Assembly: GCF_000764305.2 (NCBI RefSeq)
Contig: NW_025946085.1
Location: 1-64,000 of the forward strand
Direction of reading: 5' to 3'
Length of the DNA stretch: 64,000 nt
DNA from: Hyalella azteca
Lineage: Eukaryota > Arthropoda > Malacostraca > Amphipoda > Hyalellidae
Shown here: piece after piece, positions 1-12,337 of the stretch
Layout of the letters: each line of letters begins with the position of its first letter
Position numbering within the stretch: the stretch's first letter is position 1
The notes under the pieces: generated by a model
Databases searched by the model: none
The model's input: the letters and a program-made list of their open reading frames with translations, nothing else
What the model was told of the DNA's origin: nothing
Translations under genes and position numbers: made by a program

Positions 1-488
1 TGAAAGCTTTTGCCGGTGAAGGTGTGTTTTACGATCGGTCCATAAAGAAGTGTTGATCGGTTCAAAATGACATAAGAACAGGTTCTTTTGAATAACCTAT
101 GGATTGGCACCATGACTCAGCGTAAATGGCTTTTCATTAAAAATTACCCGGCAATACATCTTAAAATTACCCGGCGACGCTTAGGGCTTGAAAACCCATA
201 TATTGGCGATGCTGCATCCACCCTCTGCGCCCTGGCATCCACAGACGTTAGTCTTATGTGCCTGGCTGGCTGCTAATTTCTGACACCTAACCTTTCACAA
301 TCTGTCGTGAAGATGTGAACGCATAAATCAACGTACAGAGATGATTTTAGTACTATTGGATTTGTCAGGATGTCAGCTTTAAGATGAACATAAAAATTGG
401 AAAATCCAAAATTTTTGGCCAGATGCTCCCCTGAACAGTATTTACAGTTTTAAAGTCCAGGTATGGAATATATCTACTTGGCGAGCCG

Positions 489-1605
489 TGACTGAATTTT
501 TTAAGCCATGGTTTTGTGGATTTGCCAGCCTTGATTCTATTTCTTTGAGCCATGAAATCTATTTCTTGGTCTGGCCATGAAAAGCCATTTACAAGCTGCA
601 AACTTATTTACAAAGTCCAAGCACATATTACCCTAGATCGCTAAAAGCAGTCAAACAGCAAAACTGACATTTGTCTTTACTGAAGTGGCAACTGAACATG
701 TGATAATGCAGTCTGACTGCTCTGACGTGACTGCAGCTATGCGATCTTCAAAGAAACTTTTTGGGTTGACTTGTTTTTATTACATTCTGTAGTATATTTT
801 GGCATGAGCATCAAAGTACCATAGATTGCACCATCATTGCGGAAGTTGAAAATTTTATGAAACGACATGTTTGCAAAGTGCAAACCATGATTTTTTTTAA
901 TCAAACAAAAATACATGACATTAGAGCTGTGAGATTTCACACCTACTGAAATTATATTATATTAGGGCTGTAATATTTGAGAAAAAAAAGTAGGACTTCT
1001 CCAGCCCTGATGTACACATCTGCCTGTGCCAGTGCACTGCACCATTGCATAAATTGCACTTCCCTGACAAACATACTAATTTTTAGTACTATTGACAGAA
1101 CTGGACTAGTGCACAGTAAGTGGACAATGACAGATTTAGGAGGAATATCTACAACTTGCCATGGAACTGAATAATTATTTAGAAATTCATGTTATTCCTT
1201 TTATTTTATAATATGACTGATGATGTCTTCTAATGAATATTCTATTACATGCTTGTTTGGAAAAATCCTACTTTTTTCTTAAATATAGCAGCTCTAATAT
1301 CATATAATTTCAGTAGGTATGAAATCTCATGGCTTTAATGTCTCATATTTTTGTTTGACTGGAAAAATTGCCGTTTGCTCTTTGAAAATATGTCATTTCA
1401 TGAAATTGTCAACTTTTGCAGTACTTCAATGCTCCTGCCAAAATATCCTGTATTACTTCATGATAAGGAGTCAACCCAAAATGTTTTGTTGAAGATCACA
1501 TAGTTGCGGTCACGTCAGAGCGGTCAGATGGCTCGAAGAAATGGAATCCCAGTTTGCAAATCCATAAAACCACGGCTCATAAAATCCAGTCGCAGTTCAG
1601 AGAGT
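489..1605. repeat. Large imperfect inverted repeat (foldback-like element)
   Basis: The left arm (about 489-982) is matched in reverse complement by about 1287-1605. Matched blocks include GGGTTGACT..., TTTTGGCA(T/G)GAGCAT, the run around CAAACAAAAATA, and CCTACTGAAATTATAT; an outer block around AGCC(A/G)TGGTTTT pairs 500-555 with 1540-1595. The left arm carries about 150 bases (560-712) with no partner. The spacer 983-1286 shows no ORF of note. Divergence between the arms indicates an old element. It may be a foldback/MITE-type DNA transposon or an inverted pair of dispersed repeats. Confidence 0.7.
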
Positions 1606-3544
1606 AGATATTTTCCTCACTAGATTCCATGTATTTTTGTTTTTATTTAATTATTTTACAGGATGAATGTAGATCACAGATCCATGAAATTAAAACTATG
1701 TATTTAACATTTCTTACTTTCTGTAATTTTAATGCTTGAATTTTTATTTACAGAATTTTCAGATGAAGTTTCAGGCTAGAATGAATTAGTGACACCCTTC
1801 TTTTCTGTGAATCATTATGCTAGTAAGTAGCTGATAATAGTGGTTGATAATATGACTGCAGGATATAAATAAAAACTATTCAAAAGTATATTAAAGTGAC
1901 AATTTAGAACAAAGTCTCAATTTTTCTTTTATTCTGCTATACAAGTAAAGTTTATATTGGAAAATTTACCTCCAATGCATTTCAAGAGATGTCCCTGCTC
2001 AGTTCCGTGGATTGAGACATAGGATCAATTGTGCCGGTGTGGCCTAGAGTACAGCAAGTGATGGGTGAGCAGCTTTTATGGTGTGGTTGCTGCTGTTTGG
2101 TACCAGAAAGGTGAGTCATCAACGTGAGTATCAAGGCTCTGTACAAGACAAAACAGTAGCCTACTGTGAAGACTGTCTCACATTTAGGGTCTTGAAAATA
2201 TACAATTATATAGTCAGATATGAAATAATAAATGAAAATTTCTTAATTTTACCCAAAAAATGTTGATAATTTATTAGCCTAAACATTTAAAAGAAATGAA
2301 AGTTATTGATAAGAGTAGATATTAAGACCAGAAGGAAAAGTTGCTTTAGGCCCTAAATTGATGGAATTATTTGGGATTTTACTCTACTGTTTTCAGAATA
2401 ATTTTCATCTGAATCTCACAGAAGCTAAATTTTTAATTTGTAATCAGTTAATATTTGCATTATTTCAGTAAAATTATAACTTTTTGCAATTTTTTCATTG
2501 AGTGATAAAAAGATCCAACTTGCCATGAATTAATATGGATAGAAGCTTATGCTATTTAGGCCTAGCTAAAGCTATTGTAGGACATCAATTTGAGAATAGC
2601 TTACACTGCCTCTGGCAATCATACTCATTGAGAAGTACATAATCACATTAAAAATATTGCAAAAAATTTAATTATGTGAAATTAGAAATGCTGTTGGCTT
2701 AGCCTAATGGGGCTTGAAGGAACTAGTCTGAATTAGTATTGTTAATTAGAAGAACTACTTGGGCACAGGTCATAACTCAACAAATGACAAATTTGAATCT
2801 CCTGTGTCACAGCCTTCAACACATAACACACAGGCTTCAACACTGTTTTTCTCTATCATCATCATCATCATTAACTAAATTTAAATAGCAAATTATAACA
2901 TTGTAGTTATGAACCTAGACTCTACACAGAACACTCTAACCTAAATAAATAATAAATTAATAATTTTGCAATGAATTACCTGTGCAGTCAGCACAGTCCA
3001 CATCAATATTTTTCTGCTGATCTTTAAAATCTGTAGGTATTTTTTCTAGCCTCTGCTCATATGAAGCAAATATTACAGTCAGCCTCTAATGAAACATTCT
3101 ATATTCTGATGTATGCTGTAAACTTGTAACTAATTCATTTTGCAAGAAATTTGTAGAAAAAAACTATCACATTTGCCCTGTCTTGACAACACTGAAAACG
3201 TAGCAAGAAAATACACAAGACAGTATTGGCGACTAACTTACTAAGAAACTCTAAAACCATTACAAAGGAAGGAGATGGTGTTAATAATAGTGTATATATT
3301 GTTATAATTTTTCTAGCTTAAATTTGTGACATCTAGTTTAACTGTATTTCACCAAGTATATCCAGTTAGCAAACAATCTGAAGTAATAATATATTCAATT
3401 GATATGGTTTAAATTGAAATGCCATCAAAAAATTTCCATTGAGTAATTATGACAGATCAAATAAAAAGAAAAACAAAGTAGAAAATTAAATGCTGTGGTT
3501 AAGGTATGATAAAATTTGAAAAAATAAGGACTCTACAATGGCAA

Positions 3545-3838
3545 AATAAGTGTTTAAAAATTACTTTTTAGAGACAACACTTCTAAAGAATACAGTGTTT
3601 CTGATGTTACACATCTACAATGAATTTCTAATTTTTTTATTATGTGAAAAAATTTAAATTTTCAAAATTATTTATTGTGTCAATTGATTCATGCATTGTC
3701 TCTGAATTTATGCAAGTGTGCAAAATTTCAGATCAATTGGAGAGGTAGAAGTGCGTTCAATATTGATTATACAATTTGTATCAGGCAGACAAACAAACAA
3801 ACAACAAGAAGTGAAGTTAAAGAGAGGTGTTGTAAAAA
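3545..3838 (+). repeat. Dispersed repeat R3, copy 1
   Basis: The segment from AATTACTTTTTAGAGACAAC through GTGCAAAATTTCAGATCAAT and the GACAAACAAACAAAC stretch recurs in reverse complement at about 56165-56500. The two copies share order and spacing but are diverged. Small ORFs across it are fortuitous. The class is unknown; a short nonautonomous transposon is likely. Confidence 0.65.
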
Positions 3839-6258
3839 TAACAAGTATATGCATCAGTAACCTGTTACATCAGATTTCATGCAATGGCACTGGCATTGAA
3901 GGGAAAATGAAGCATCAAAACTATTATTCATGGGAAAGTTATTGCCAGCATCATGGGATATGTGCAAGATCAAAAGGACCCACTTTGTATTGACGGCAAT
4001 TGTATTTTAATTGATACATAAAAAGATTATTAAAATCAACATTAAACAAATGCTGAATTATATCTTTTCTATTATGCAGCTGTGTTGTGATGTAATGTAC
4101 AATGATAGACAAGTTGAATGAGCAAATGTTAAATTTTAAATTGAGTGTAAATTTGGGAGCATGAATGAGGCAGTCATAGATTTTAGGAAAGAATAGTAAT
4201 AAACAGAATCAATGCACAGGCTACAATGAATTAAATTTCTGGCTGGTGTGGTAATTAGCTTTGATAACATTGTTCAAGCGAAGGGGATTGGGACAATATT
4301 TTGTGGATGACTTCTATTTTAACTTTGCTACCTTTCATACCTAAACAATCATATGCACAAAAATAAGACCAAAGATCAATAAAAAACCAAAAGGAGGCAT
4401 AAAGAAAAGGAATAAGAAATAGGTTAGAATCAATTGAATGGAAGTAATTAACAAGAACCAGTAATGCCTTCAAGTTGCAATAGGACAGTGAGTATTAAAG
4501 AGTTGCAGTAGGTGTGACAATAATTCAAGTTACATAACCGTTAAAATGTTTTAAACCTGAGAGAAGTTTGATAGATGAACTAAACATTTAAAACCCAAAG
4601 TCAAAGAAAAATCAGTTTCAATATGATTGTGAAAACCTTAGCTGAGCATTCACCTAATTATTTGCAATCACTTGAGATTATATGAAAAGGTCTTGTGTTT
4701 GAGATCTAAATACTTTATTCATCAGAGTTCATGATTGATAAGTTATTTAATAGGACATGCCATCATTGTAGATTGTCTGTTTATGGCACTGAGAAATCAG
4801 TTCCCTAAACCTTTGAACAATGTCTATAGGTACGTACCTTAATTAAACTTGAATGATGTGCATAGGTACCTTTATTAAACCTTGAATGAAGTGCATAGGT
4901 ACCTTAATTGAAGTTCAAATAAGAAAAATAGTGAAATTTTAGGAAAATGAACAGGTTTGATTGTGGCACAAAGTTATGGCAACCCATGGTCATGATGCAA
5001 CAATCACTTTGATGTTTCAGATAAAAAGATCTACCATAGCAACAATTTTAATATGATCTTAATGCATGTATTGATCAAACCAACAAGCTTTATTTTTACG
5101 AGTTAGATTTGAGCTGCAAGATATACCTATGTAGCTTTAAAAAAATTCTCCACCATGAGGTTAACAACACATGAACATAAGCCCTTACTATGCAGTGTGT
5201 ATCAATAAGCAGAAATGCAGCAAATGAGAAGGAATAGAACAGTAAGTATAAATAAATAATGCAAGTGACTTCTTGAAGTAGAAAGAAACATGAGAAATTA
5301 ATTGACTATCATGAATGTACAAAATATCAACAGGAAAACATAACAAGGCAAACAGACATGAACAAATGAATAACTTGTCTTTAAATAACTTGAAGTTACT
5401 CCATATAGCAAACAATGTTCCTCAGAAATGGGTTTTTGAGATGTTTAAAAAAAGTAGGAACACGCTTTTGAATTGTAAACACCAATGATACCTATATAAA
5501 CTTGTAGAAGAATGTTGAAGATAATTTGCAGTGAGATGCATATAACTTCCTACATCAAAGAGGTGTGGTTTATTCTACATCCACACTGGCCTTCATTGCC
5601 TCTATCACTTTGTTTTGTTATGGTTTCTCCACTGAAAGTGGATTGAGACTGGCAAGATTTTAATTTTAATGAAATTAAAGAAAGCATCTGCTTCCTTGCA
5701 TTTGCTTTGCGCTGCTTCAATGATATTTTTGATGCTGTTGGTCACCGTTTGATGTTTACATTAGTTTCAAGATGCCCAGTGTATGAGTGCAATTATTTAC
5801 CCAAACAGTAAAAAAAGGATCTTTACGTCTCCTAAGTATATTTTTATATCTCAAAATGAGTCAGGACTCTCATGACAACTGCTGCAAGTACGTTTATATG
5901 TTAAAATTTGTTTGAATTTCCTTAACTGTTAGAACTGATTCTCTTTAACTTTTATGTGTTGTTTTCTCTTACAGTTTGCTATTGTTGATTTCGCTTCTAT
6001 CATAGAAGAATTAAATTGTGTATTAGTATAATTGTGGACCACATTATTTGTTTTTCCAAATGATGCTTTATGAGTAATGGATTTTTGTTCTTCTCTCTAA
6101 ATGGATCTTACCCTTCACTAATTTATTTGCAATTTTTATTCCAGAGTTTTCTATATAAATAATTAAAGCTTTGTGGATCATTGAAAATCAATTATTATGA
6201 AGACCAATGACATTTTCTTTTTCATATGTGCTAAATTTAACATTTTTTCATTTTCCAG

Positions 6259-6851
6259 AGAAGTGAGGAGTCTTCCCGCTGAAAAACTGCATGATGAACC
6301 CAAACCTGCGAGGGCCTTTCCCTGGCCCCCTCCATGGACCTAACTTTGGTGTTGGTCAAATGAACCAACCAATCATTCCTAACATGAATCTGATGCCCAA
6401 CACTTCAAATGATCAATTCAACATGAACCCAGGCCAAATGAATATGAATATGGGCCAAATAAATTCTAACATGGGCAATATGAACCTTAGTAGGGGTCAT
6501 ATGAATCCTAATGTTGGGCAAATGAACCCAAACATTGGTCAAATGAACAATATTAGAGGTCAAATGCAACCAAACATTGGGCTAATGAACCCTAATATAG
6601 GCCCAAGAAATTTTTACTCTGGCCCAATGAACCAAGTCATTGGTGGCATAAGTCACAACATGGACCCTGCCAGTCAGAACCATAATCTCATGAACCAGAC
6701 AATGGGTTCAAATCTGGCTATACAAGGACAAATGAACCCTGTACCCCAGCAGCTGATTGTCCGACCCTCTCAGCCCACCCTCAGACCTCCTGGGGAAGAA
6801 CAGACCCGCAGGTCTTCTCAAGATGGAGCTGAGATTGTGGCTCCTTTCAAG
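6259..6851 (+). CDS. Exon with start codon: Met/Asn/Gly/Gln-rich N terminus
   Basis: An acceptor (TTTTCATTTTCCAG) precedes 6259. About 32 untranslated bases follow, then ATG at 6291 directly followed by a second ATG. The reading frame is open to the donor after TTC AAG at 6851 (phase 0), giving 187 residues. The sequence repeats short GQMNPNIG-like units, is nearly free of acidic residues early on, and ends with a more polar stretch (RPPGEEQTRRSSQDGAE). Such compositions are typical of disordered, condensate-prone nuclear proteins; that role is inference only. Confidence 0.75.
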
Positions 6852-7177
6852 GTCTGTTGATATTAAACTCAGACTTGTAAGAGATATGTGGTCCATGTAA
6901 GGTTGAAATATTTCTCCAGGCTTTTTTAGAATTGCAATTTATGTGGCAAAATTGTCATCATTTTCACAATTTCTTGTAGTATTATGCATTGCAAGTTTTA
7001 TAACTATTCTATCTCTAGGTAGAGATTTATTGATATCAGTCAGAACAAGCATTTTTTTATGCTATGCAAGTCCATTTGTCCATCTAATTTTATTATGTCC
7101 TAGTCAACATGTCTCACATTGTGACATGTAACATGTCCTTATCAACATGTCATTGCTATGTCTCTCTGGACATGCAG

Positions 7178-7341
7178 CACCAGGAGAAGATGTTCCTGCC
7201 TGGCGTGTGTGTGTCGCTGCAGGAGGCGCCCCTCAGGCAGATGCTACTGGCCCACTTGGGCCCTATCAGCGCAAGGACAGGGGTCGTCCCCCAGCTCCGT
7301 GGCGGGGGCCTCTCAGGAGAGAAACTTCATTTTTATGTTGG
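7178..7341 (+). CDS. Internal exon, folded-looking segment
   Basis: The acceptor at 7176-7177 (CATGCAG) opens the frame HQEKMFLPGVCVSLQEAPLR in phase 0, matching the previous exon. The exon ends in phase 2 at 7341 before GTGTGT. The piece about MLLAHLGPISARTGVV is hydrophobic and looks folded, unlike its neighbours. No family recognised. Confidence 0.7.
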
Positions 7342-7728
7342 GTGTGTAACCCCACAATGAGGGTGACAACATATTGATGTTGATTGATTCCATGAAGTTT
7401 TTATATTATAGTGTTTTTTTCAGTTTTGAGATGCATACAAATAAAGATCTTATTTCTTGAAATCCTTGTTAAATACTTAACAGTTAACCTTTTGTTATAA
7501 AACTTGATAAATGAATTCATTTCTTGTTTGTAAACTTTTATATAATTATAAAAGAGAGTTTTAGAAATCAAATTAAGCTAAATTAATTTTATTTGCTTTT
7601 TACAGCAGGATTAGGACCCACTGCTTAAATAAATTGATTTTATTTTTTTGTTGATAAATCTAATTTTTCACAACTATTGAAGAGAATTGTATAATAAATT
7701 AAAGTTGTATGTTATTTGAATATTACAG

Positions 7729-8318
7729 CTCTAATGATGAACGGAGCTTTGCGGAGGCCAAGCGCTTGGTCATCGTGCTAGTGCAGTCAGTCGTGGCAGA
7801 GATGCAGGAGCTCATGGCAGAGCAGGCAGAGGCGGCTGATGTCTCCTCCTCCCCAGCACCACAAACATCTTGTGTTCCTTCATCCCCAACTGCTGTAGTC
7901 ACTACTGCAGCTGCACCAATTACGCCTATTTCAGCTGCAGCAACTGATGCTCCAAAGACTACAACTCAGACTATTGGCAACTTGCAGCTGAAGCCTGGAG
8001 GACAGCCTCGCGGCAAGCTGCCTGTACCGAAGAGCATCGAAGACCCAGTAAATGTTTTTGGCTCTGTTAATGTTGCTACCATTTCCCAAGAAGAAAAGCA
8101 GGAAAAAGTTAAAAATGCAATCGCTGACCAGAAGTTCATTTTTGAGAATAAGTTGAGAACAGTGAACCCTGTGACCTCACTGGACACTTCAGGTGGAGGT
8201 GATGATGTGGAGGTGGAGGTGGTGCAATCGAGTACTCAGGCGGAGCAGGAGCGCAAGCGCTTGGAGCAGTTGCAGAAAGCCGTTGACATTCTTGGGTGTC
8301 TTGATAAGCGCAAGGAAG
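7729..8318 (+). CDS. Internal exon, helix followed by Ala/Pro/Thr-rich and charged segments
   Basis: The acceptor TTGAATATTACAG precedes 7729. The first base completes a Gly codon split by the previous intron, then SNDERSFAEAKRLVIVLVQS follows, an amphipathic helix candidate that continues to about MAEQAEAAD. An Ala/Thr/Pro linker and a charged region ending LDKRKEG follow. The donor after GGAAG (8318) is GTGAAT, phase 1. Confidence 0.75.
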
Positions 8319-8812
8319 GTGAATCTTAATCAAATTTGCTAGCAAATGTGAAATAATACTAATTTTTTGTCTGCCTCTGCCATAATTGATAGTTTTTCAT
8401 CATTGTACCCTGTTATCAACTTACCTTCATATATTGCTATATCTACACGGAATCTCTTTATATTTTACCTATAGAAAACATGACAAAACTGCTAGAGTGC
8501 AACATGAATCTTTGCAATCATTATGTCAGAGTACACTCACCAAGCACAGAATTTTTATGTAAAATAGTATTGATGTTATTATGTTATGAATGTCTTCAAT
8601 AGATTCATGTTCCTTCAACTCCAAAAATTGATTTGTGTATGTACACTACCGTACATATGTTATTGACTTATTGTTGGAACAAATATCAGTTCTATTCATT
8701 TCATATATAATGTTTTGATGCATTTCCTTTTATTGATTGTATTAATTATTTGACAGGTTTATTTGTGTTATGTTCTGATATTATATTTCATGACAATTCC
8801 TCATTCCTGCAG

Positions 8813-8960
8813 TGCCTGAAAGCATCAGCAGCCCTCCCCTGATTGTGAGGGAGGTCATCCACAACTCCCCCCCAAGGGGACCTCCCTTGCAACACATCCC
8901 CACACCCCAGTCCCACAGGGGGCGCTGGGTATCAGGGGCAGCAGCGGCCTTCCCCCAGCG
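8813..8960 (+). CDS. Internal exon, Pro-rich
   Basis: Acceptor CATTCCTGCAG at 8811-8812; phase 1 entry matches the previous exon. It reads VPESISSPPLIVREVIHNSP and continues Pro/His/Gln-rich to AAAAFPQR. The donor CAGCG|GTGAGT at 8961 is phase 2. Low complexity, probably disordered. Confidence 0.75.
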
Positions 8961-9223
8961 GTGAGTGAAAAAATATGGTCAATTTATGTGAGTTATTTGG
9001 TAATTTTTAAATATTTTAAATTAGTTTAAATTCCAGTGTAATTTTACAATATAACAGCATTTTGTAGAGTTTTAGATTTTTACTACTGAGTGTACTCGTA
9101 TTTTATGAAATTTTTAAAAATTAATGATGGAACTTGTCTCTGAAATGTTCTCATCCAAGATTTTAAAGAATTTTTTGAAGTTTTTTGAAGAAGATTTTGA
9201 ATTTTAAAGTTTTGTTGTTACAG

Positions 9224-9389
9224 GCAAACCAGCTTGCGGCTGGAGCCCAAAACAGGAACCCTGCCTGCCCACCTCCAGCAGCGGCTGGGAGATAAGGGAC
9301 CCCCTGACCCCAACCCCAACCCCAGCCCCACCAATAAGCGAAGTAGGAGGAGGAGAAACAAGAACAAGCGCCATGAAGATGAGGTTCAG
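9224..9389 (+). CDS. Internal exon with basic stretch (possible nuclear localisation signal)
   Basis: Acceptor TTGTTGTTACAG at 9222-9223; phase 2 entry matches. After a Leu/Gln-rich piece and a PNPNPSPTN linker comes KRSRRRRNKNKRHEDEVQ, a strongly basic cluster that fits a nuclear localisation signal. Donor after CAG at 9389 (GTGGAT, weak), phase 0. Confidence 0.72.
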
Positions 9390-9708
9390 GTGGATAAACT
9401 TAACATTTAACTTATTTTGTTAGAATTTTCTGATTGAGCTGAGGGTAGTTTCAGGAGAAATAAGTACTATATGAAAAAACGTATTTTCGATTGGCTGGTA
9501 AAATAAAAGCATGCTGAAGTTTTGTTGAACATAATTTAATAATAATGCATAATGCTGAACATGGCATAAAAATAGTACATACATAATGTTGAACATAATA
9601 TGAAGAGGCTTGATCGTTCAAGCAAATTCTATATTTAGTTATATGAAGTATTGCAACAATATGTATTATTTATTATCTAATATAACTTTGTATTCTCTGA
9701 TGCTGCAG

Positions 9709-9843
9709 GTGATTTCGGAAAAACGCGTTCCCCACATTGAGGTTGAGAACTCAACCCCCGCCCTTCCTCCCCCTCCTCTCATTGACCCCGCACTTGATTA
9801 CCTCTACAACCCCACCGTGGTGGACACCATCCAGCGCACCAAG
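9709..9843 (+). CDS. Internal exon of 45 codons
   Basis: Acceptor ATGCTGCAG at 9707-9708. It reads VISEKRVPHIEVENSTPALP and, after a Pro run, DPALDYLYNPTVVDTIQRTK. The donor ACCAAG|GTGAGTT at 9844 is strong, phase 0. A minisatellite starts immediately after the donor. Confidence 0.78.
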
Positions 9844-10190
9844 GTGAGTTCGACCATAGAACCCACCAAGCTGAGCCCCATCACAACCAAACCAAGTTGA
9901 GCCCCGCCATAGAACCCACCAAGCTGAGCCCCATCACAACCTAACCAAGTTGAGCCCCGCCATAGAACCCACCAAGCTGAGCCCCATCACAACCCCATTA
10001 AGTTGAGCCCCGCCATAGAACCCACCAAGCTGAGCCCCATCACAACCCCACCAAGTTGAGCCCCGCCATAGAACCCACCAAGCTGAGCCCCATCACAACC
10101 CCACCAAGTTAAGCCCCGCCATAGAACCCACCAAGTTTAGCACAACCTCACCAAGTTAAGCCCCACCATTTTGCCTCCAAGTTTAGCCCA
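9844..10190 (+). repeat. Donor-abutting minisatellite, about 52-bp units
   Basis: About six units built on CATAGAACCCACCAAGCTGA and CACCAAGTTGAGCCCCGC fill the first 350 bases of the intron and decay towards 10190. The CACCAAG motif repeated in each unit resembles the exon's last bases (CGCACCAAG|GTGAGTTC), so the array may derive from the exon-intron junction. Confidence 0.85.
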
Positions 10191-10288
10191 ACGATGTATT
10201 CCAGATAAAATGTCTCGTCAATTACCACGGCTCTGCGTGCAAACTGCAACGATGTATGATGAATAATGTTATGCATGATGTTTTGCAG

Positions 10289-10400
10289 GAGGGAGCAAAG
10301 GGAGAGCAGGAGGGCAGGCTGCAGGTTGCCTACCTGCCGGACGCTGACATCTTTGGGGAGAGCGAGGAGCCCTACAGTGACCTGCTCTCCCCCCCACCAG
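10289..10400 (+). CDS. Internal exon, acidic
   Basis: Acceptor GATGTTTTGCAG at 10287-10288, phase 0. It reads EGAKGEQEGRLQVAYLPDAD and on to SEEPYSDLLSPPP. Donor CCACCAG|GTCAGT at 10401, phase 1. A PYSDLLSPP piece is partly repeated by the intron sequence just downstream (CAGTGACTTGTTATCCCCAC). Confidence 0.75.
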
Positions 10401-10664
10401 GTCAGTACAGTGACTTGTTATCCCCACCTCACCTTATAATATATTACAGTTTGTTGTAGTAAGTTATATATGCAGTTAAGGTGGAGTTATATATGTATGT
10501 TAATCCGTGATCAATGGAAACCATCTGTCATTGAAGAATATTCTTTCAGCATCGTAACTTACAAGTCTGCCTAAAATGCGTGATTGCGTGGCTTCTCGTT
10601 TTTTGTTCTATTGTTATGGAATTCTTACTGATTCTGAAGGCTGTATTCACACGTTTTTATTCAG

Positions 10665-11509
10665 ATCAAAGGCAGGAGAGGAGGCGGGATGGCCGAGGGC
10701 GGGGTTTCCGTGAACCGCCTCGTGGTTGGCATCCTGAAGCTCCGCCTCTCCGCGGTGGGATGGCTAATCAGCGACGAGGTTTCCCACACCCGCGAGGAAA
10801 CCTCCAACGTCGGGACAGCTTCCCACCTCGACACGATGACCTTGTCCACCGACGGAATATTCCCCCACATCGGTATGGGGATGCCTCCCGTTACGATGAA
10901 ACTCCACCCCCTCGTCGCAATTCAGCCAATCAGGAACCACGTTTTGGAGACACTCCTCCCACACGCCGCACATCAACCAATCAAGAGTCCATGCGGCCTA
11001 ATGACACTCCTCAACCGCGCCGTACGTCTACTAATCAGGATGCACCGCGTCAAGATGCTCCGCCTTCTCATCGAAACTCGTCCAATCCTGAGCCTGCTAG
11101 CGCTGAAGCCGAGCACGCAATAATAGAAGAGAAACTGCGCGCAAATTTCGAGCGCGAGCGCAGCCTGGAGCGCAGGGAGAAGTTATTGGAGCAGCGCGAA
11201 CGCCAGGAGCGCGATGCGCGACGGGTGCGGTACGAGAGGTACGAGCGCGAGCGTCGCTTCGAGAAGGCAAGGCGGGACCGCGAGAACTGGGAGAAGAGCG
11301 AAGGCGAGCGGCGCGAGAGATACGAGCGCGAGAAGGCCTTCATGGAGGAGCGCGAGCGCGAAGTGTATGAGCGATATGAGCTCGAGCGAAGGAAGCGATT
11401 CGAGGGCGAGCGGCGTGACTGGGAGGAGCGAGAGCGACGTAAATTGAGGGAGGAGCTTGAGGAAGAGATGGCGGCCGAAAGGGAGGCCAAAATGGGTGGA
11501 CGGACTGGG
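10665..11509 (+). CDS. Internal exon: RG/RR-rich region, TSTNQ repeats, long Arg/Glu charged helix
   Basis: Acceptor TTTTTATTCAG at 10663-10664; phase 1 entry gives DQRQERRRDGRGRGFREPPRG. Next come Pro/Arg repeats with the motif PRRTSTNQ, then about 125 residues of nearly uninterrupted Arg/Glu heptads from EEKLRANFERER to ELEEEMAAEREAK. This fits a single alpha helix or coiled coil. The exon ends GGRTG| in phase 0 before GTGAGTCATG, and the next exon starts the RRM, so the helix is fused directly to the RNA-binding fold. Confidence 0.8.
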
Positions 11510-12130
11510 GTGAGTCATGTGGGAGTAGTTACGGAGGAGGTAGAATGTGCATTAGGTTAATAATGTGGGAGGAATATCGAGATAAGAGAGGTGCATTAGG
11601 TGAATGGAGTGAGTCATGTGATAGGAGTTTTGAGCTAGGAGGAGCATTAGGTTAGTCATGTGGGAGGAGTTACGATGTGGGAGGTGCATTAGGTGAGTCA
11701 TATGGGAGAAGTTACGAGGTGGGAGGTGCATTAGGGGAGTCATGGGGGAGGAGTTGCGAGGTAAGAGGTGCATTAGGTGAGTCATGGGGGAGGAGTTACG
11801 AGGTGGGAGGTGCATTAGGTGAGTCATGGGAGGAGTTACGAGGTAGGAGGTGCATTAGGTGAGTCAAATGGGAGGAGTTACGAGGTGAGAGGTGCATTAG
11901 GTGAGTCATGGGGGAGGAGTTACGAGGCGGGAGGTGCATTAGGTGAGTCATGTGGGGGAAGTTACGAGGTGGGAGGTGCATTAGGCGAGTCATGTGGGAG
12001 GAGTTGCGAGGTAGGAGGTGCATTAGGTGAGTCATGTGGGAGGAGTTATGAGGTGGGAGGTGCACTAGGTGACAGATGTGGGAGGAGTTACGTAAGGGGA
12101 GCTGTTTTCGGCGAATGGAGTGAATCATGT
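11510..12130 (+). repeat. Donor-abutting minisatellite, 42-bp units each with a GTGAGTCA donor-like motif
   Basis: About 14 units of roughly 42 bp (GTGAGTCATGTGGGAGGAG, then TTACGAGGTGGGAGGTGCA and TTAG) start exactly at the donor of the preceding exon. Most units keep the first-unit GTGAGTCA, which is the real donor's intronic sequence. ORFs across the array, on either strand, are repeat artefacts. Unlike the array at 18640, the exon frame stops in the first unit. Confidence 0.9.
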
Positions 12131-12233
12131 GGGTAGAGTTACGTAGTGATGGTGGAGCACAAGGTGGTGATGACGTAACGTACAACATTGCTGTGTGGGT
12201 GATGACGTATATTAATGCACGTTACGTCGCCAG

Positions 12234-12337
12234 GATCCCGTGGTTTACGTCAGCAACGTCTGCCCCGCCAGCGACGAGGCGACGCTCCATCGTCACTTCT
12301 CGCACTACGGCAACGTCACCAGAGTCGTTATCATCCG
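12234..12337 (+). CDS. Internal exon: first half of the RRM (RNP2)
   Basis: Acceptor CGTCGCCAG at 12231-12233. The exon reads DPVVYVSNVCPASDEATLHR and HFSHYGNVTRVVII: beta1 with an RNP2-type hexamer (VYVSNV), alpha1, and beta2. Phase 0 entry; it ends in phase 2 with CG before GTGAGTGG, and CG plus A of the next exon makes Arg. Family assignment as an RRM is firm at the fold level only. Confidence 0.85.

Larger units (their letters stand above)
1..6258. other. 5' flank / intergenic or 5' intron of the large + strand gene, no coding exon seen
   Basis: This AT-rich stretch has only short unconvincing ORFs. It holds the inverted repeat at 489-1605, a dispersed repeat at 3545-3838, a short ATC run near 2850 and a small tandem repeat near 4822-4915 built on GTGCATAGGTACCTT. 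Two consensus-like donors could end 5' untranslated exons of the gene that begins coding at 6291: AAAG|GTGAGTC near 2109 and CAA|GTACGT near 5889. Nothing visible decides between them, and no promoter is evident. Confidence 0.5.

Noticed and set aside
10689..11518. Other-frame and antisense ORFs over the charged-helix exon
   Set aside because: Shadows of a GC-rich, repeat-like coding exon whose frame is fixed by matching phases on both sides.
11552..12188. Open frames on both strands (HLPPRNSSHMTHLM and GGALGESxGRSYEV repeats)
   Set aside because: Artefacts of the 42-bp array; no splice or start context.
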